DNA of 64,000 nt, from NCBI GenBank assembly GCA_964019155.1, contig OZ025244.1, positions 39,263,545 through 39,327,544 of the forward strand. The letters run 5' to 3'. The DNA is from Osedax fenrisi (taxonomy: Eukaryota; Annelida; Polychaeta; Sabellida; Siboglinidae). The position numbers and the translations under genes are program-made. This document shows positions 1-13,789 of this stretch, piece after piece (position 1 is the first letter of the stretch; each line of letters begins with the position of its first letter). The notes under the pieces are model-generated. The model saw only the letters and a program-made list of their open reading frames with translations. It did not search any database and had not been told where the DNA came from.

Positions 1-415
1 TATAATTAATTATGTATATATTTGATGTAATTATAATTATTTGTAATATAACAAATTATACACAGTACGATAATCTATTTTAAAACTTTTAAGTTCGAGT
101 GATCCTTATTTAGAATTTTATAATTTATCATATTATATAATCCTGTAGGATTTATAATTAATATATAATTAATATATCAAACTTATATACATTATATTAT
201 ATACATATCAATATATAATATACATATATCCATATACTATAAGTAATCTAGTAATTAATCTTATAGTGAATAATCTATATAATTTATGTATATCCATAAA
301 TATTATCTGGTTCAATATAATTAATTTTATTAAATATAATATATGATATTATTTAAATACATTAATATTTACATATTACAAATATATAATATATATATCA
401 TATTGGATATATATC

Positions 416-420
<5 letters not shown>
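1..420. other. AT-rich spacer, nothing recognised
   Basis: Very AT-rich DNA made of TATAAT/ATATAT-like words. I see no coding signature, RNA gene or transposon end. Confidence 0.6.

Positions 421-472
<52 letters not shown>
421..472. repeat. (AT)26 microsatellite
   Basis: An uninterrupted AT dinucleotide run. Comparable runs in the window lie at about 2304-2343, 4073-4103, 6052-6094, 8444-8480, 10836-10875, 19304-19355, 22861-22897, 23099-23131, 23800-23835, 26201-26257, 29097-29130, 29277-29319, 50452-50490, 56948-56978, 57191-57232, 58409-58454 and 59042-59136. They are self-complementary and often flank transposon insertions here. Confidence 0.95.
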
Positions 473-475
<3 letters not shown>

Positions 476-1443
476 TAATGCATGGAAGTATATTATTACA
501 TAATAATTAACAATAATATCATGACATTCAATACCATGATGTAATGGTTTCAGTTTTTTATATATTTGAGAAGGAAATAATGCATAGAAATGGTGAATAA
601 GTGTGCATTACGAAGTATTATATCACATTACATAACTATAATATTGTATATAATATGTATGTAATATTATATAATAATTCGTAATTCATATTATATATAT
701 ATATATAAATAGTATATTTATGTTGTGAACATTATCAATATATAAAGAAGTTCATCAATACAAAAACAATAAAACAATTAAAAGACTATTATATATAATA
801 AAATATATGGGTATGATACAAATAATTGATTTTAAAAATTATAAATTTAATTTAATAAATAATATTTCACCTGTATATGTTTTGATGATTCAAAAATATG
901 TACTTAATTTCATTGTAATCTATAGATGCGAATAATTATGAGGCGTAATTACTGAGGTAATACTGGCCGGCAGAAAGGCCTTCTGAAGGTTACCAAGTAA
1001 AAGCTCTTCTTCCTATTCGTTCCAGCTTAATGTTTGGAGTTGTGATGCTATTTCAGATGATCGTTCTACTTTTAATTAGTTTTAAGAAGGTAGACCTATA
1101 TATACCTACATTTGTGTATTCATAATTGAATAAATATACTAAAATAGAATAATTAATTTAAACCACAAATTCAGTTAATCAAATATTATATGACATACAT
1201 TGTACGACGTACAATTTACGTTTAGAATGAGATATAACATAATTAAATAATGAAGGATTATTATATTTTGAGTTAGAAAACATTTAAGTATATTTCTGAA
1301 AATTCCTAAATACGAGTTGGAAGGATTCTATGTAAAGATAAACATATCACATAATCCTACATATTACTCTGAATGTATCATGTTACCAGATACCTTATTT
1401 TAATTATATAAACTTATTAATAATTTATATTTTGTCTCACTTC
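473..1443. other. Intergenic spacer
   Basis: No gene is visible. A slightly GC-richer patch at 945-1100 (around ctggccggcagaaaggcc) stands out from the AT background and could be an old retrotransposon 3' remnant, but no frame gives a recognisable protein. Confidence 0.5.
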
Positions 1444-1689
1444 TTTAAACGAATACCAATAAACTCGGACCAGGTAAACTCTGACTACTTTTGAAATACA
1501 ATTCGGACCACTTTTGAATAAGATTCGGCGCATTTTAAAATAACTATATATTGTATACTTCTATAATATGGTTAAAGCATAAAAATGGTCCGATTTTTCT
1601 TCAAAAGTGGTCCGAGTTTACTTCAAAAGTGGTTCATGGGTGTTCCACTGCAGTTTACCTGGTCCGAGTTTACCGGTACCCCTTTAAAC
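1444..1689. mobile_element. MITE with inverted terminal repeats and TTTAAAC flanks
   Basis: The sequence aaactcggaccaggtaaact near 1461-1480 recurs inverted near 1652-1674 as agtttacctggtccgagttt, giving terminal inverted repeats of about 30 bp. Both ends are bounded by TTTAAAC (1444-1450 and 1683-1689), a candidate 7-bp target duplication; a TTAA-targeting element is an alternative. The interior repeats a CAAAAGTGGTCCGA-type word several times. There is no coding capacity, so this is a non-autonomous DNA transposon of unknown superfamily. Confidence 0.6.
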
Positions 1690-2004
1690 TATAAATACAC
1701 TTAAGTGATATAAATTTATATATATATATATATAGATTAGTAATCTATAGATTAATTAAGGTATTAGATAGTCTATAACGTATTTTGATTGTACATTTAT
1801 AAAGTAGCTATTGCAAGATTGTAATGTATAACACATTAGTGTCTGTACTAAATGTTTAGTTGATGGTGTTCGTGGGTTATTCCTTATATTGTCGATATTA
1901 TATTAATAATGGAATATCGTCTGCATTGAAAAGTAATATGTTCAGTAATAATTATAATGCAATATATATGTAATGTATTTAGTATAGATACACATATGTA
2001 TATA

Positions 2005-2300
2005 TGTATATATATTCTAAGTCTTTTAAAAATGTCGGTCCCACCCTATGGAATTCCCTCCCTCCTAGCATCCGTTATACCCATACAGAATATATAAATA
2101 TTACTTCTATCTACTTCTATTCACTAAATAATCTAAATTATTATTTTTGTATTCGTTATTTCTGTCTCGTTTTTATCTTCAACGTATTATTATTATCTAA
2201 TTGTTATCTTCTTATTATTTACTTCCCTCCCGAGCGAAGGGGTCTACGTGGGTTTATTTATATTCTTAATAAACATTATATCATCATAATCATCATCATC

Positions 2301-2343
<43 letters not shown>
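2005..2343 (+). mobile_element. LINE 3' end (CR1/L2-like C-terminus and tail)
   Basis: The translation from about 2013 contains FKNVGPTLWNSLPPSIR, the WNSLP-type motif near the C-terminus of CR1/L2-like LINE reverse transcriptases. It is followed by an untranslated tail with GCGAAGGGGTC and a terminal ATC/ATCATC run that passes into an AT microsatellite. The same tail occurs at 48271-48375 and, inverted, at 56982-57090, so this is one dispersed family. The copy is severely 5'-truncated and cannot encode an enzyme. The motif match is clear; the clade name is an inference. Confidence 0.7.
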
Positions 2344-2349
<6 letters not shown>

Positions 2350-2498
2350 CCATATAAATACAATTCATTATCTACTTAGCTACTTAGCTCTACATCAACT
2401 GTAAACATCCGGTGGTTTGCTAGTCACGTGATGTTAATTATGCAGACGATCTCTCACGTTTTTGAGGAAGATTAATCATGCTTTGTAAATTAAGAATT

Positions 2499-2632
2499 TA
2501 TGATGATAATAATATTGATTATGTTGATGCTAATGATACTAATGACAATGGAGATATTATTATTGATAATAGTGATAATAATGATAATAATACCTCTAAT
2601 GATGATGATAATTATTATGAATACCTACAATA
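2499..2632 (+). repeat. Imperfect GAT/AAT trinucleotide tract
   Basis: A degenerate run of GAT, AAT and ATT triplets with scattered substitutions. The open frame through it (Met/Ile/Leu/Asn-rich) is a product of the repeat, not a gene. Confidence 0.7.
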
Positions 2633-2699
2633 ATAATAAATATGCTGATAATGCAGAACATCACCTATTTTTCGAAGTAATATGGACATCTTTATATAT

Positions 2700-4067
2700 A
2701 TATAAATTATATTCTCAAATAATATAAATATATTATAATGTATTACTAATAATGATTATTATATTATAATAGACTTTCTTAACCCATGGGTTCTGCAGAG
2801 AAGAGTTTAATATAGCGGTACTTAGGTTTATATATATATATACATAATATGTATTAGAAAGTACAGGACGTCTTCTAACATATATTTTATAAAACTTTTA
2901 TTTTGGACTTCATACTTATATAATATGATATCATGGTTTTGGAGTAAATATTTTATTTGGTACATTAATTAATAAAAAAATCTCGTTAATAAATGAATGA
3001 TTTCAATATGGTTTATTAAAATCATATTATAATGTTATATTCATTATATTATTTAGAATAACGACATACATATTATTAGATACATCTTTTAATTCAAACA
3101 GAATTTGTGAATACATTCTTATTTTTAATAAAATATTAAGACATACAATTGAAAAAATGAATTAATTTATTTTTAACAACTACATAAATATCTTAAGACT
3201 AAATTTGGTATATTTGATATCGTTGACATATAACATATGACATATGAAACAGAAAAGCGCTACAATATACTTAGGTTGTGACACGTGATAATTTCAAAGA
3301 TTGTGAGGATAACATACGTCCTGTCCTTGGTATTGACATAGGGTATTCACTTATAATGTATTCCAAATGTACAAAATGTATAATATATATATATATATAG
3401 TATAGAATAAAGTTATATGATATTATGTTATCTTAAAATATTAGAAAGATTTAAACAAATAATAGGAACCTCATCTCCCCTAAATATCCTGATTACCGGT
3501 ATCACTAAATAACAAGTCGGTGTAATTATAACTTTAGGTAGTGCTAGCAGTGAATAATGTCATCTCACGTTAGTATTCGGAATGTAATCAATAAATATTA
3601 TTATACATATGTCCATGTAATATATATATATATATCTATGGCATATTTAAATTCATGTATATGTATATATGTCAGATGTTTCCGGTTATTATCGTATATG
3701 TATGTATACTGATGGATTGTCTAGTATTTTACTTTTTTTTTTTTTACTATTTGTTCAATATCAACGATCGTCCTATATATATATATCTGGAATGTCCTTC
3801 AACGAATTTCCTTCAACGAATCAGAAGCTCGTACTTGAATATATAGATATATATTATAGTCGATTTCTGTTAAAAAGCATTCCTAAATACGAGTTCATAT
3901 GATGCACGGAAGTAATCTATTATGATACAGTATACATGCATGCAAAGATAACAATATCGCAGAATACAAATACACATCGGCTTCATTATCTCAATTTATA
4001 GTAATATTTATCTGGTCTCACTTCTCCGTATTATAAATCTTATAGATACTTTAATAATTCGATATAA

Positions 4068-4120
<53 letters not shown>

Positions 4121-4794
4121 ATGTGTTTGTAGGGCGACAACAATATAACATGGCCATCTTATGTTGAACACATTAATAGATACCAGCACACATATATAAT
4201 ATGATATATAATATAATTAACAAAAGAAAATACAAACAGAATGTATTCTAATAAATTATAATAATCATTTTTATTAATAAATATGAATTATATCGTTATC
4301 TATCGGATAAATTATAGCCGGTTCAAATTGTAAATGTATCCCTATATATTAACAATATATTACCCATCCGATCCCAATATATTCCATCTCTATTGTTTAC
4401 CGTATTTTAAACATAAATAACATGGCGATATATCGTTGATTTCACGATGTATCCATGTATTATAATATTAGTATATTATAATATATAATATAATATAATT
4501 ATATAATTATGAGTATACTTATTAATTATCTATAGAGAATCATATGATATAGTTGTGGCTGCTTATTTCTTTACCGTCATATTAACACTAGTATTCATTA
4601 CCTCATGCAATATACATATAAACATACACATAAACATACATATAAACATAGATATACACATAAGTACTCGCGAACAAATGTAAGAACATCGAACATATCC
4701 GCACATACACACGGTATAAGAATATATATCATACAACCCATGTGATTTGTGCACACGTGAATACCTATCCGCAAACTCTACACAATTATAAACC
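2700..4794. other. Intergenic spacer
   Basis: AT-rich DNA with short AT and GT runs (about 4073-4120). No coding, RNA or transposon signature was found. The short open frames here are low-complexity. Confidence 0.5.
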
Positions 4795-4915
4795 TAACCC
4801 AACCTAACCCAACCTAACCCAACCCAACCCAACCCAACCCAACCCAACCTAACCCAACCCAACCCAACCCAACCATGCCAACCCAACAAAACCCAACATA
4901 ACCCAACATAACTCA
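4795..4915. repeat. Telomere-like AACCC/AACCT tract
   Basis: About 120 bp of AACCT and AACCC pentamers, starting as alternating CCTAACCCAA decamers and drifting into AACCC and then AACAT variants. It resembles a degenerate interstitial telomeric repeat, but the period is 5/10 rather than TTAGGG. The following 400 bp keep a related aaactaaac bias (to about 5170), as if derived from it by decay. Confidence 0.8.
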
Positions 4916-6035
4916 TATTAAAATAATAGAAGATAATTTGAATAATATTTTAAAAGATAATTGTGAAAAATCTCCCTATCGACATTTAAATGAATTCATT
5001 ACGCAAATAAAACTAAACCAAAACTTAATCAAACTAAACTACATTAAACTAAATAAATAGGTATATTAATACTAATATAAATTTGTTAAGACAAATATTA
5101 AACTTTCTTTCAACCTTTCATTACCCAAATCAAACTAAAACAAATTAAACCAAAGCAAAGAAAATTAAACTAACTTTATATCTATATATATATATATATG
5201 GATACATCATCACCAACAACATATGCATACTCTAGTGATACGCATGTGTATAACTAACACGTATTCTAGCACGTACACTGTACGGTACACGTGTATACTG
5301 AGTAGACCTTCATTAGTTTCTCTATAAACCAACTAAAGGTATTAGCATAACTTATAATATAATATAGTAGATAAAGGTATAAAATATTAAATATAAATAT
5401 ACTTCGAATATTATCAACATTTAGATTAAATTATAAAATATAAGAATATCAGATAGTATATGTTGATGATGATGATGATGATGATATATGGAACACATAA
5501 TAGGTTAATTAATTACTATAATTAGCCCATAGTGGACACTTTAATCTTTTGGGAATGAACATAATAATAAAATAATACTAAAAATTATACTAATAAATTC
5601 ATAAATATATATATATAATCTAATTTATATGCCATCGGTATAACTATATATAGTCAGTATAACTATAGTTACTTTAAATGTACTACATGCTATATATAAT
5701 ATAGTGCATGTAAATATATCACGTGTTCAAATGTTCAACGTAAACACGATCTGAATATCATCAGCGACATCCACTACAAGCAGCGACACCTATATTCGAG
5801 TATTTATAGACACGCGATCGTGCTTCTTTAAGTGTATCGGTAACCGTGATTTATAGTTCGTAGTAATAAAAACTGGCGTCGTTTGGTTCTATTAGATGTC
5901 GGTCTTAGTCACATCTATTATATAACATCTCGGCGGTGTTTCGAGTATTACGTCACATTACGTCACATTATAACATAATATACAATGTTATCTAGTCAAA
6001 AATTATCATAGATTAATGTTCTATAAAATAAAATA

Positions 6036-6109
<74 letters not shown>

Positions 6110-8438
6110 ATGAGTGTGTGAATGTGTGTGTAATATATTGATAATTCACCAACTGACACAATCAACTTACCTCAAACTGGGTATTTCAACACAGTTAACA
6201 TTTAGACTATAGTCTCACTAATTTTAAATAAACCCTTCCTTTATACACCCCTTTATATACACAACTCTTTCTTTATCACCATATTATAAAACTGATTTTC
6301 TAATTTAGATATGTCACTTAACTTCCCTCTAATATATCTGCCGACATTATGTCATAAGCAAGTCGCACTTAACCCATTGATTAATGTTATTACAAAATTA
6401 TATTGAATATAGAATATACTCCAGAGATGAGACTGCATATTTTAAAATATTTAAAATCTAACTTATATTGTCTTTGAAAATCATGCTTATATGGTAATAA
6501 AATATACTTTTGTATAAATACAACTTTGGCTAGGCATTTTTTAATTGAATTTATCGACAATATTATATTAAAAATGTGTGTATTTAATATTAATTTCATT
6601 TATTAAAATAGCTGATGTATCCACGAAAATGTATAAAATATTATAATATAATCTATTTTATAAAATATTCGATATGTTGGTATTGTTATGTAACCTATTG
6701 TTAGCGTCTAAATATAGATAGTCATCAGCTTTAAACGATAAGTCTATATCAAAGGATAACATAATCTATAAGTGTTATTAAAACTTTAAGACTATGTCGA
6801 TTTATTATAATTATTTACAGACAATAGTATGTGTATCAAAGACGATATAAATATATCATATTCCGAGAAGAGTACATTTATCAGCTTCTTGTATATACCA
6901 ATAGGTATAATAATGTTAGGTTAGTACTTATAAGTTGTCTACGGGATAAGCCCAGCTGGCCATTATTGCGACAAATCCATGCATATCACAATATCACAAT
7001 TCAGTGATAAAGAATCGTGGTATTAAGGTATATATATACTTAATAGAATATCGAGTGCTTACCGAGTATTATTATTATTATTTTATTAAGGGTATCCTTA
7101 GTATAATCTAAACATAATTTCTGGGTATCCCTCCGATTATTATAGCCAATATTCGGTAAATAAATTCATTCATTCATATATGAATGTATATATAGCTTCA
7201 TATAGCCTCCTACATCATTTAATAATTAATTATCATTACTAGAGTATAGACATATATGTATGTATTTAGAAAACTTTACTATAGTGTGTATACACACTAT
7301 ATTTTATATATATATATATAAATCCGATATATATGTTTATGATAATGCGTATTTGCGCATAATATTCGCCGCATGTGTGTTCTTACAATGACGTCATTAC
7401 TACATCTATTTATAGATAGTAATGTTGACCCGGGTCGTTATAAATAAAATATATTTATAAATAAAAATTATATTATCTATCGTTATAGACGTATATCATA
7501 TAACACCTCCGCTTGTCAGGACTATCGCTACCCATCAGGGCACTGCAGTAGTGTATACCGCAGTGTACGACGTGTATACAATGCACGCTGTACTGTATAC
7601 TAGTGCAATGTATTTATTTAGAATAATCTCGAATAGAAAATTTATATAATTTTAAATTTAAATATAATCTTCGTCGGCGATCAGGACAAAAGTCACGTGA
7701 TGATCTTTAACCGGACCATAGTACACATATGTGTGTATGTACTCGTATGTATGTATGCGTATATAATTCACTTATTCCTCCACGGGAATTACATAGGTCC
7801 CGATACGTAACAAATGCAAACCTCCGTAACAAAAACCTTAAACTGTTAAGGTTTATATATATATATATAAAATATTAATCGAATGATGTATTTATTAAAT
7901 GTGATAGATTCTAAATATTTTCGAAATAGTCACACATACTTCTCAAAACTACACAACTCATAATAATAATTGATAACTGACTATGATACTAATTTAGTTA
8001 TAATAATAGTATATATTATACAGTTAAGGGTAATTAATAATTACTAATTATCTCGATAAGTTTTAGCTTATCTTATAACCAGGGTGTAAACCTAAATCTG
8101 ATAATAATAATGAGGTCAACCATCGCAGATACATTTAATAATGTAAATATTAAATAATCGAGATGATCTGATGTAAAATTAGTTCTACTATATATAAATA
8201 TATAAGTATACTCTATAGAGTAGGTATACCTAGCTAAATATATACTATAGAAGATGAGGAATAAGTTTACATAATATGGTAACGATGAATCTTAACGTGC
8301 TAATACCTACATTAAATCAGGCATATTACTTACATACATATATATAGAAATGTAAAGGACTACATATAATGCTCGAAAATAACTTAAACAGTGTTACATG
8401 GATATTTGGGAGGTATGTTTATATTGTTAAGTATATAC

Positions 8439-8484
<46 letters not shown>

Positions 8485-8500
8485 AAATAGTAAAACTTCT
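4916..8500. other. Intergenic spacer with microsatellites
   Basis: Contains a (GAT)n run at about 5462-5486, an AT+GT compound microsatellite at 6045-6130, and scattered GTATAC and CACGTGA palindromes (for example 7692-7700). No gene is recognisable. Confidence 0.5.
7065..7185 (+). mobile_element. Possible retrotransposon 3' tail
   Basis: A GC-richer stretch with two gggtatcc words ends in reiterated TTCA units (attcattcattcat), the form of a LINE or SINE 3' tail. There is no coding sequence, so the assignment is tentative. Confidence 0.3.
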
Positions 8501-8599
8501 AGAAGTAAAATTGGCCAGTAAAACTTTTTTAAGAAAAAATTAACGTTCCGTTCAATACTCTACCGTAAATGATCTACCTAAATAGTTAGGAAATCTGCC

Positions 8600-9768
8600 T
8601 CATTTATAAATAGTAGGACAAATACTCACGGTTAGAAGAATAATTGAAGGAATCAAAGAAAAAAAACCTAGTAGCGTGTATAATATTTATTGATTTTTCT
8701 AAAGCATTTGACTCGATACATAGGCCAAAAATGGCAGAGATACTGAAATCATACAGCATACCAAACAAGATTATCAACGCAATTATGATTCTATATAGTA
8801 ATAACAAAGCAATGGTTCTATCGCCAGACGGGACATTGAACTCTTTGACATTAATGCAGGTGTACTTCAGGGGGATTCTTCTCTTGCACCTTTACTATTT
8901 ATCATAACACTTGATTATGTTTTAAGACATGGATTGACCTACATAAAGATCTAGGGTTAACACTTCAGAAATCAAGAGGAAGAAGATACCCAACAGTTAC
9001 AATATCAGACGCAGATTATGCAGATGATCTGGCACTCTTTGCGGATTCATGTAGTGATGCGGAAAAGCTTCTACATGTGTTGGAAGAGAAAGCAAATTCA
9101 GTAGGATTAAGGGTCAATATTAGAAAAACTCAGAATTTTAATATCAACACTGACCATAAAGTAATATCTGTAAATGGAACACAACTGAAGTCTGTTGATA
9201 ACTATACATATCTTGGAAGTTAGATATCATCAATGGATAAGGAAATAAAGATCCGAATAGCCAAATCTTGGAGCGCTCTTGACAAATTAAGTTCAATATG
9301 GAAATCAAATCTTATGGCTCCACTCAAAAGAAATTTCTTCAGAGCAGTAGTAGAATCGGTGTTACTTTACGGTTCTGAAGCGTGGACACTTACTTACAAA
9401 TTGGAAAGAAAACTTGACGGAACATATACAAGAATGTTAATAGTAGTATTTAATATATCATGGAAACTATACTTAACAAACAAGAAACTATATGGAAATA
9501 TTCCTACTCTCTCCAAGACTATCCGGGAAAGAAGAACACGATTTGCTGGACACTGCTTCAGAAGCGAAAATGAGATTATAAGTGGTGTACTAATGTGGAT
9601 GCCTGCTCACGGATTTACAAAGCGTGGATAACCGAAACGAAACTATATAAAGCAACTAACTGATGACACAGGCCTAACAGTAGAAGAAGCGAAGACAGCG
9701 ATGAAAGATAGAAACATATGGAAAAATATTGTAGAATATGCTCGGGAAACTATCCCGATCTGGTAAGG
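8600..9768 (+). pseudogene. RTE-like LINE reverse transcriptase, broken
   Basis: Remnant of an endonuclease/reverse-transcriptase LINE. Fragments in order: QILTVRRIIEGIKEK (8617-8663), then after a shift in an A-run, FIDFSKAFDSIHR (RT motif A region), then in another frame GVLQGDSSLAPLLF near 8862-8900, the catalytic DYADDLALFA near 9014-9042, and NYTYLGS followed by a TAG stop at 9221-9223. A C-terminal block (9233-9631) holds FRAVVESVLLYGSEAWTL and IRERRTRFAGHC, and about 40 more residues follow a stop at 9629-9631, ending at TIPIW. These blocks are typical of the RTE-like elements common in cnidarians, sponges and molluscs. At least two frameshifts, several stops and a lost endonuclease domain make it dead. 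Confidence 0.85.
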
Positions 9769-9769
9769 T

Positions 9770-10831
9770 AAGGTATTTATAAATTGCAGAAAGAAGAATT
9801 TTACACAAACAAGCTTAATAAATTAATATTATTAGAATATATGAGATATAGTCATGCTTGAGAAGACAACTATGGTTGTATTATATAGAAATACATATAC
9901 GTACATAAGGGGATTCACTGTCTTTAAATTTAAATTTAATTAGGTAGGTAATTTTGTTGTTAAAAATTCAATATATCATAAAATAATTAAAATATTTACA
10001 AAATTTAAATTGCATAACATTAATATATATTATGTTAATTATTCTTTAGAAGTATTCTATTAATTCTTATTTTAAATGATGAAAATATTAGTTTTGAAAA
10101 TATTATCATTTTAAAAAATGTAAAAAATGTGATCAAATTGATTATTTATTTTTTAAATTGTTATTATCAATTCTATATCTAATCACAAATATTTCTTGTA
10201 GATACGTATAGTATACGTCGTATACTGTTAAACATATTGTGAAAATGTGACTAAGTTTAGTTAATTATTGACTGAGAAATAGTACATTCATAAGAAAAAC
10301 AAATATTCTGAGATAATTGATGTTTTAAATTGTCTATATTATTTATAATGAAATGACAATATGGTATTATTCTAGAATAACCCCAACGGTCAACCAATAT
10401 CATGTATACAATAAAACCAACAGGTGTCGATAGTTGACATGCAAATAAAGATATTATTAATAACACTGCAGTGTTTTTAAATACACAAAAACATATTTTT
10501 AAATAATTCAAAATGATAAATTATAACTGTTGAAAAACAGTGTTATAATATAATCATTATTTTATTAGAAATATATTTCTATATATTACCTATAGGTAGT
10601 GTTCTAAAATCACGTTGTTATACATTATATATATTTGTTCCTATAATATGTTTACATATCATATATTATACATGTACAAATCTATTTTTTAAATATATTT
10701 TTTTTTACACAACTTTTTTATTTTAAAGACCGTACACTGCACTTGTAGTGTACGGCATGCATCCCTTTAACTAGTATACTGAGTAACTAAAACATGTATC
10801 GATACTTTATAATTAAATTTATAATATAATA

Positions 10832-10878
<47 letters not shown>

Positions 10879-11050
10879 TAAAATGTAAATATTAAAGTAT
10901 ACTTTATTTATAAATAAGTGTTACTAAATATAATATTTATAATGAATATATCATAAAATCTATAAATTATGAAAATCAAATAAAAGTGTGGATGCCTATA
11001 ACCTAGCGGCGTATACAAACTATACAGCTATACACTGGTGTACACACCGA
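9770..11050. other. Intergenic spacer
   Basis: AT-rich, with an AT run at about 10836-10875 and a GTACACTGC/GTGTACGGC inverted pair near 10733-10756. No gene recognised. Confidence 0.5.
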
Positions 11051-11051
11051 T

Positions 11052-11350
11052 AGCATCGATCACGGTGATTTGTTACTGCACTTGTTACTGCACTCGCAGT
11101 ACTTGATGCTCGCTATCTGAATACCAATAATAATGTATACTCAGCAGTGCGGCGACTTGTTACAGGGTATATTTCTAAAAATTGAACTTGTTGAATATGA
11201 CAGCGACTTGTTACTGCGCTTGGTACTGAGAACATTAGCTGTACACATAGCGACTTCAAGCACGGCGACTTTTTACTCGAAAATAGAACTTTTCATAGAT
11301 TTTAGGCGGCGACTTGTTGGTAACAAGTTTTTACTGCACTTGATACTAGC
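11052..11350 (+). repeat. Dispersed GCGACTTGTTACTGCACTTG-type repeat
   Basis: A word close to GCGACTTGTTACTGCACTTG recurs about five times (near 11067, 11151, 11202, 11268 and 11307), with irregular spacing of about 40-85 bp and varying completeness. The open frame crossing it (11133-11375) is not like any family I know and is probably incidental. Confidence 0.55.
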
Positions 11351-11930
11351 GGTGTGTACACTGTACATGGCTTAAGGTTCCATAATTATGATAATGTACG
11401 ACGTATGATCATGTACATTGTACGTATACGTATTTCTTTATTGTGTATCTCTATTACTAATTGTCTCTCTATATTTGTCGTCTTTGTTTTATTTGTAAGG
11501 ATAATTATTAAATAAATTGATTTATTTCAACATTCCTTATTTATTTTTATTAATTTATCAGAATATTCGATTTCTTTATTATATGCGATACATTACCATG
11601 CCTAGATAAGTTCTATAGATAAGTTTTCATCTGCGATACATCATAAATATTGTACACCTTGTAAATATAAGTATTCCATTTAAATTATTTTTACATATAT
11701 AAATATAATCTAAAAATAAATATACATATACAGAATATACGTCTTTATAATATTGTAATATTAATATACTAAGGACATCCAACGAAGTTTATGTTGTCAT
11801 TGACCTCGGTTATAATTATATTAATATTATTAATTAATAATCATACAATAATAATGACGCTTTGGTAAGAGCGTAGATCTATTATATTAAAACACCTCTT
11901 ATTGCTCGCCGTATTGACCATGTTTCTCAC

Positions 11931-12106
11931 GCGTGTGTGTTTATGTGTGTGTGTGCGTGTGTGTGCGCGTGTGTGTATATGTGTGTGCGTGTGTGTGCGC
12001 GTGTGTGTATGTGTGTGTGCGTGTGTGTGCGCGTGTGTGTATGTGTGTATGTGTATGTACATGTGTGTATGTATGTGTGTGTTCGTGTGTGTTTTCATAT
12101 TTATAT
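11931..12106 (+). repeat. GT-rich minisatellite
   Basis: TG dinucleotides interrupted by GCGTG and TATG in a recurring pattern of about 30 bp (tgtgtgcgcgtgtgtgtat). All three frames stay open on the plus strand because of composition (Cys/Val-rich). It is not coding. Confidence 0.9.
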
Positions 12107-12109
12107 ATA

Positions 12110-13499
12110 TGTGTATTATCAATATGTGAGATATAACTATAAGAAGCAACAATTCGTACATTATATATTATATTAATAGTAGCCCTTTGGCAGAGCTTTA
12201 GTTATTCTTTAAGGGTGGCGAAACCTTGGTCACTTTTGTTGTAAAAGATAGGGGGGAAACATGTATCTACTATAGTATATAATATATAATCGCATATATT
12301 AATATTTATTTCATTTTTTTATTATGTAGATTGTATTCCTATATATAAATGTTATAAGCGCCGATATGGTTAGATGATAATGATAAGATTAATAAAACAA
12401 ATATATACTGGATTTTACTAAAACAAATATTTGTTAATTCAAAAATATACATGTTTTTGTGATATTATGTTATATATTTGTATCCATAGGATTTATGAAT
12501 ATATTTTAATAATCTAATGTATTATTATAAATATATTATATATATATATATATACTCAACAAATTACATAGATGGGGGTTCATCCATCAAGGGGTTCAAC
12601 AATGAGTGGAGTTTGAAAAAAGTGAAAAACGATATAAAATGATCTGAGATAAAGCTATAGCTTCATAAAGTTTTAGTTTATGTTGTTTTTTTAGGCGATG
12701 TTTTAAAATTCAAATGTACACTTAAATTACATTTATATCTACTTTTAAATAATATGTAATAATCAATATTTAGATAATAAACTAAAATTTGATATTTAAA
12801 AATAAATTAAAATATAAAATCACAAACACGCATGCCTCTCGCTCAGTCCCACTCGAGTGTATACGTATACTTTACACAAAACGCACCCTAAACAAATGTG
12901 ATAATAGCATGTTATTCAATAGAATAAACGTATATAATTATGAACACAACAGATACGTTGTCCTATGTAAAACAATCGTACTTAACGAATATCTGTATGA
13001 TAGTATATAAGGGAGATCACTGATTATATGTTGATATGCATGAATAATAACATATATATAACGTAGTAATAGAGATGTGTGATATAATAGATGTGTGATA
13101 TAATAGATGTGTGATATAATGTGCAAGTACTGCGATACTGTATGTAAGATAGGACACTACAGTGACTGTATTGGTGGTATCGGCAATATAGTGGTACAGA
13201 TGTTATACTATAGTATACTATATGAATACATTAAACTACTACATGTACTAATATATATATATCATAACATCTGTGTATCAGTGACACTGATACCGTATTA
13301 CGTATCATACCGATAGTGGCAGTAATGTAGATTATAGGTAGTGATAATAGAGATAGCGATAGTAAACTAGACAGATAGTGATATAGAGTATCATGTGGTA
13401 CGTTCTATAGTCACGTGTTGTATCAGGCTGCGTGCTAAACGTGATCACTCAATGTGTTGGTAAACGAAAATAATATTATATAATATCTATTATATAATA

Positions 13500-13530
<31 letters not shown>

Positions 13531-13780
13531 TAACGTTTTATATACACGTATAATTTATAATATTTACCACGTAAAATGAGTACACATATAAACACAAGTA
13601 TATACACTCACATGTCAGTATATAATACATATTTATATATACACTCACATTCATACACTCGCTTATAAGCGCGTGTATGCATGTGAGTGACATATATGTA
13701 TAATATGTATAATATATGTACACATACACAATGACAGGTTCACACATATGTACTAGACAACCAATCATAAATAGATTACG
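12110..13780. other. Intergenic spacer
   Basis: Includes three copies of a 16-bp agatgtgtgatataat unit at about 13073-13120, and many GATAGT and ATACTATAG words at 13100-13420. No gene recognised. Confidence 0.5.
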
Positions 13781-13789
13781 TAACAAGCC

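Noticed and set aside
4795..4915. A true chromosome end
   Set aside because: The tract is short, degenerate and followed by 59 kb of other sequence, so at most it is interstitial telomere-like DNA.
11841..12176. Overlapping Cys/Val-rich and His/Thr-rich frames
   Set aside because: They are products of the GT minisatellite on both strands.
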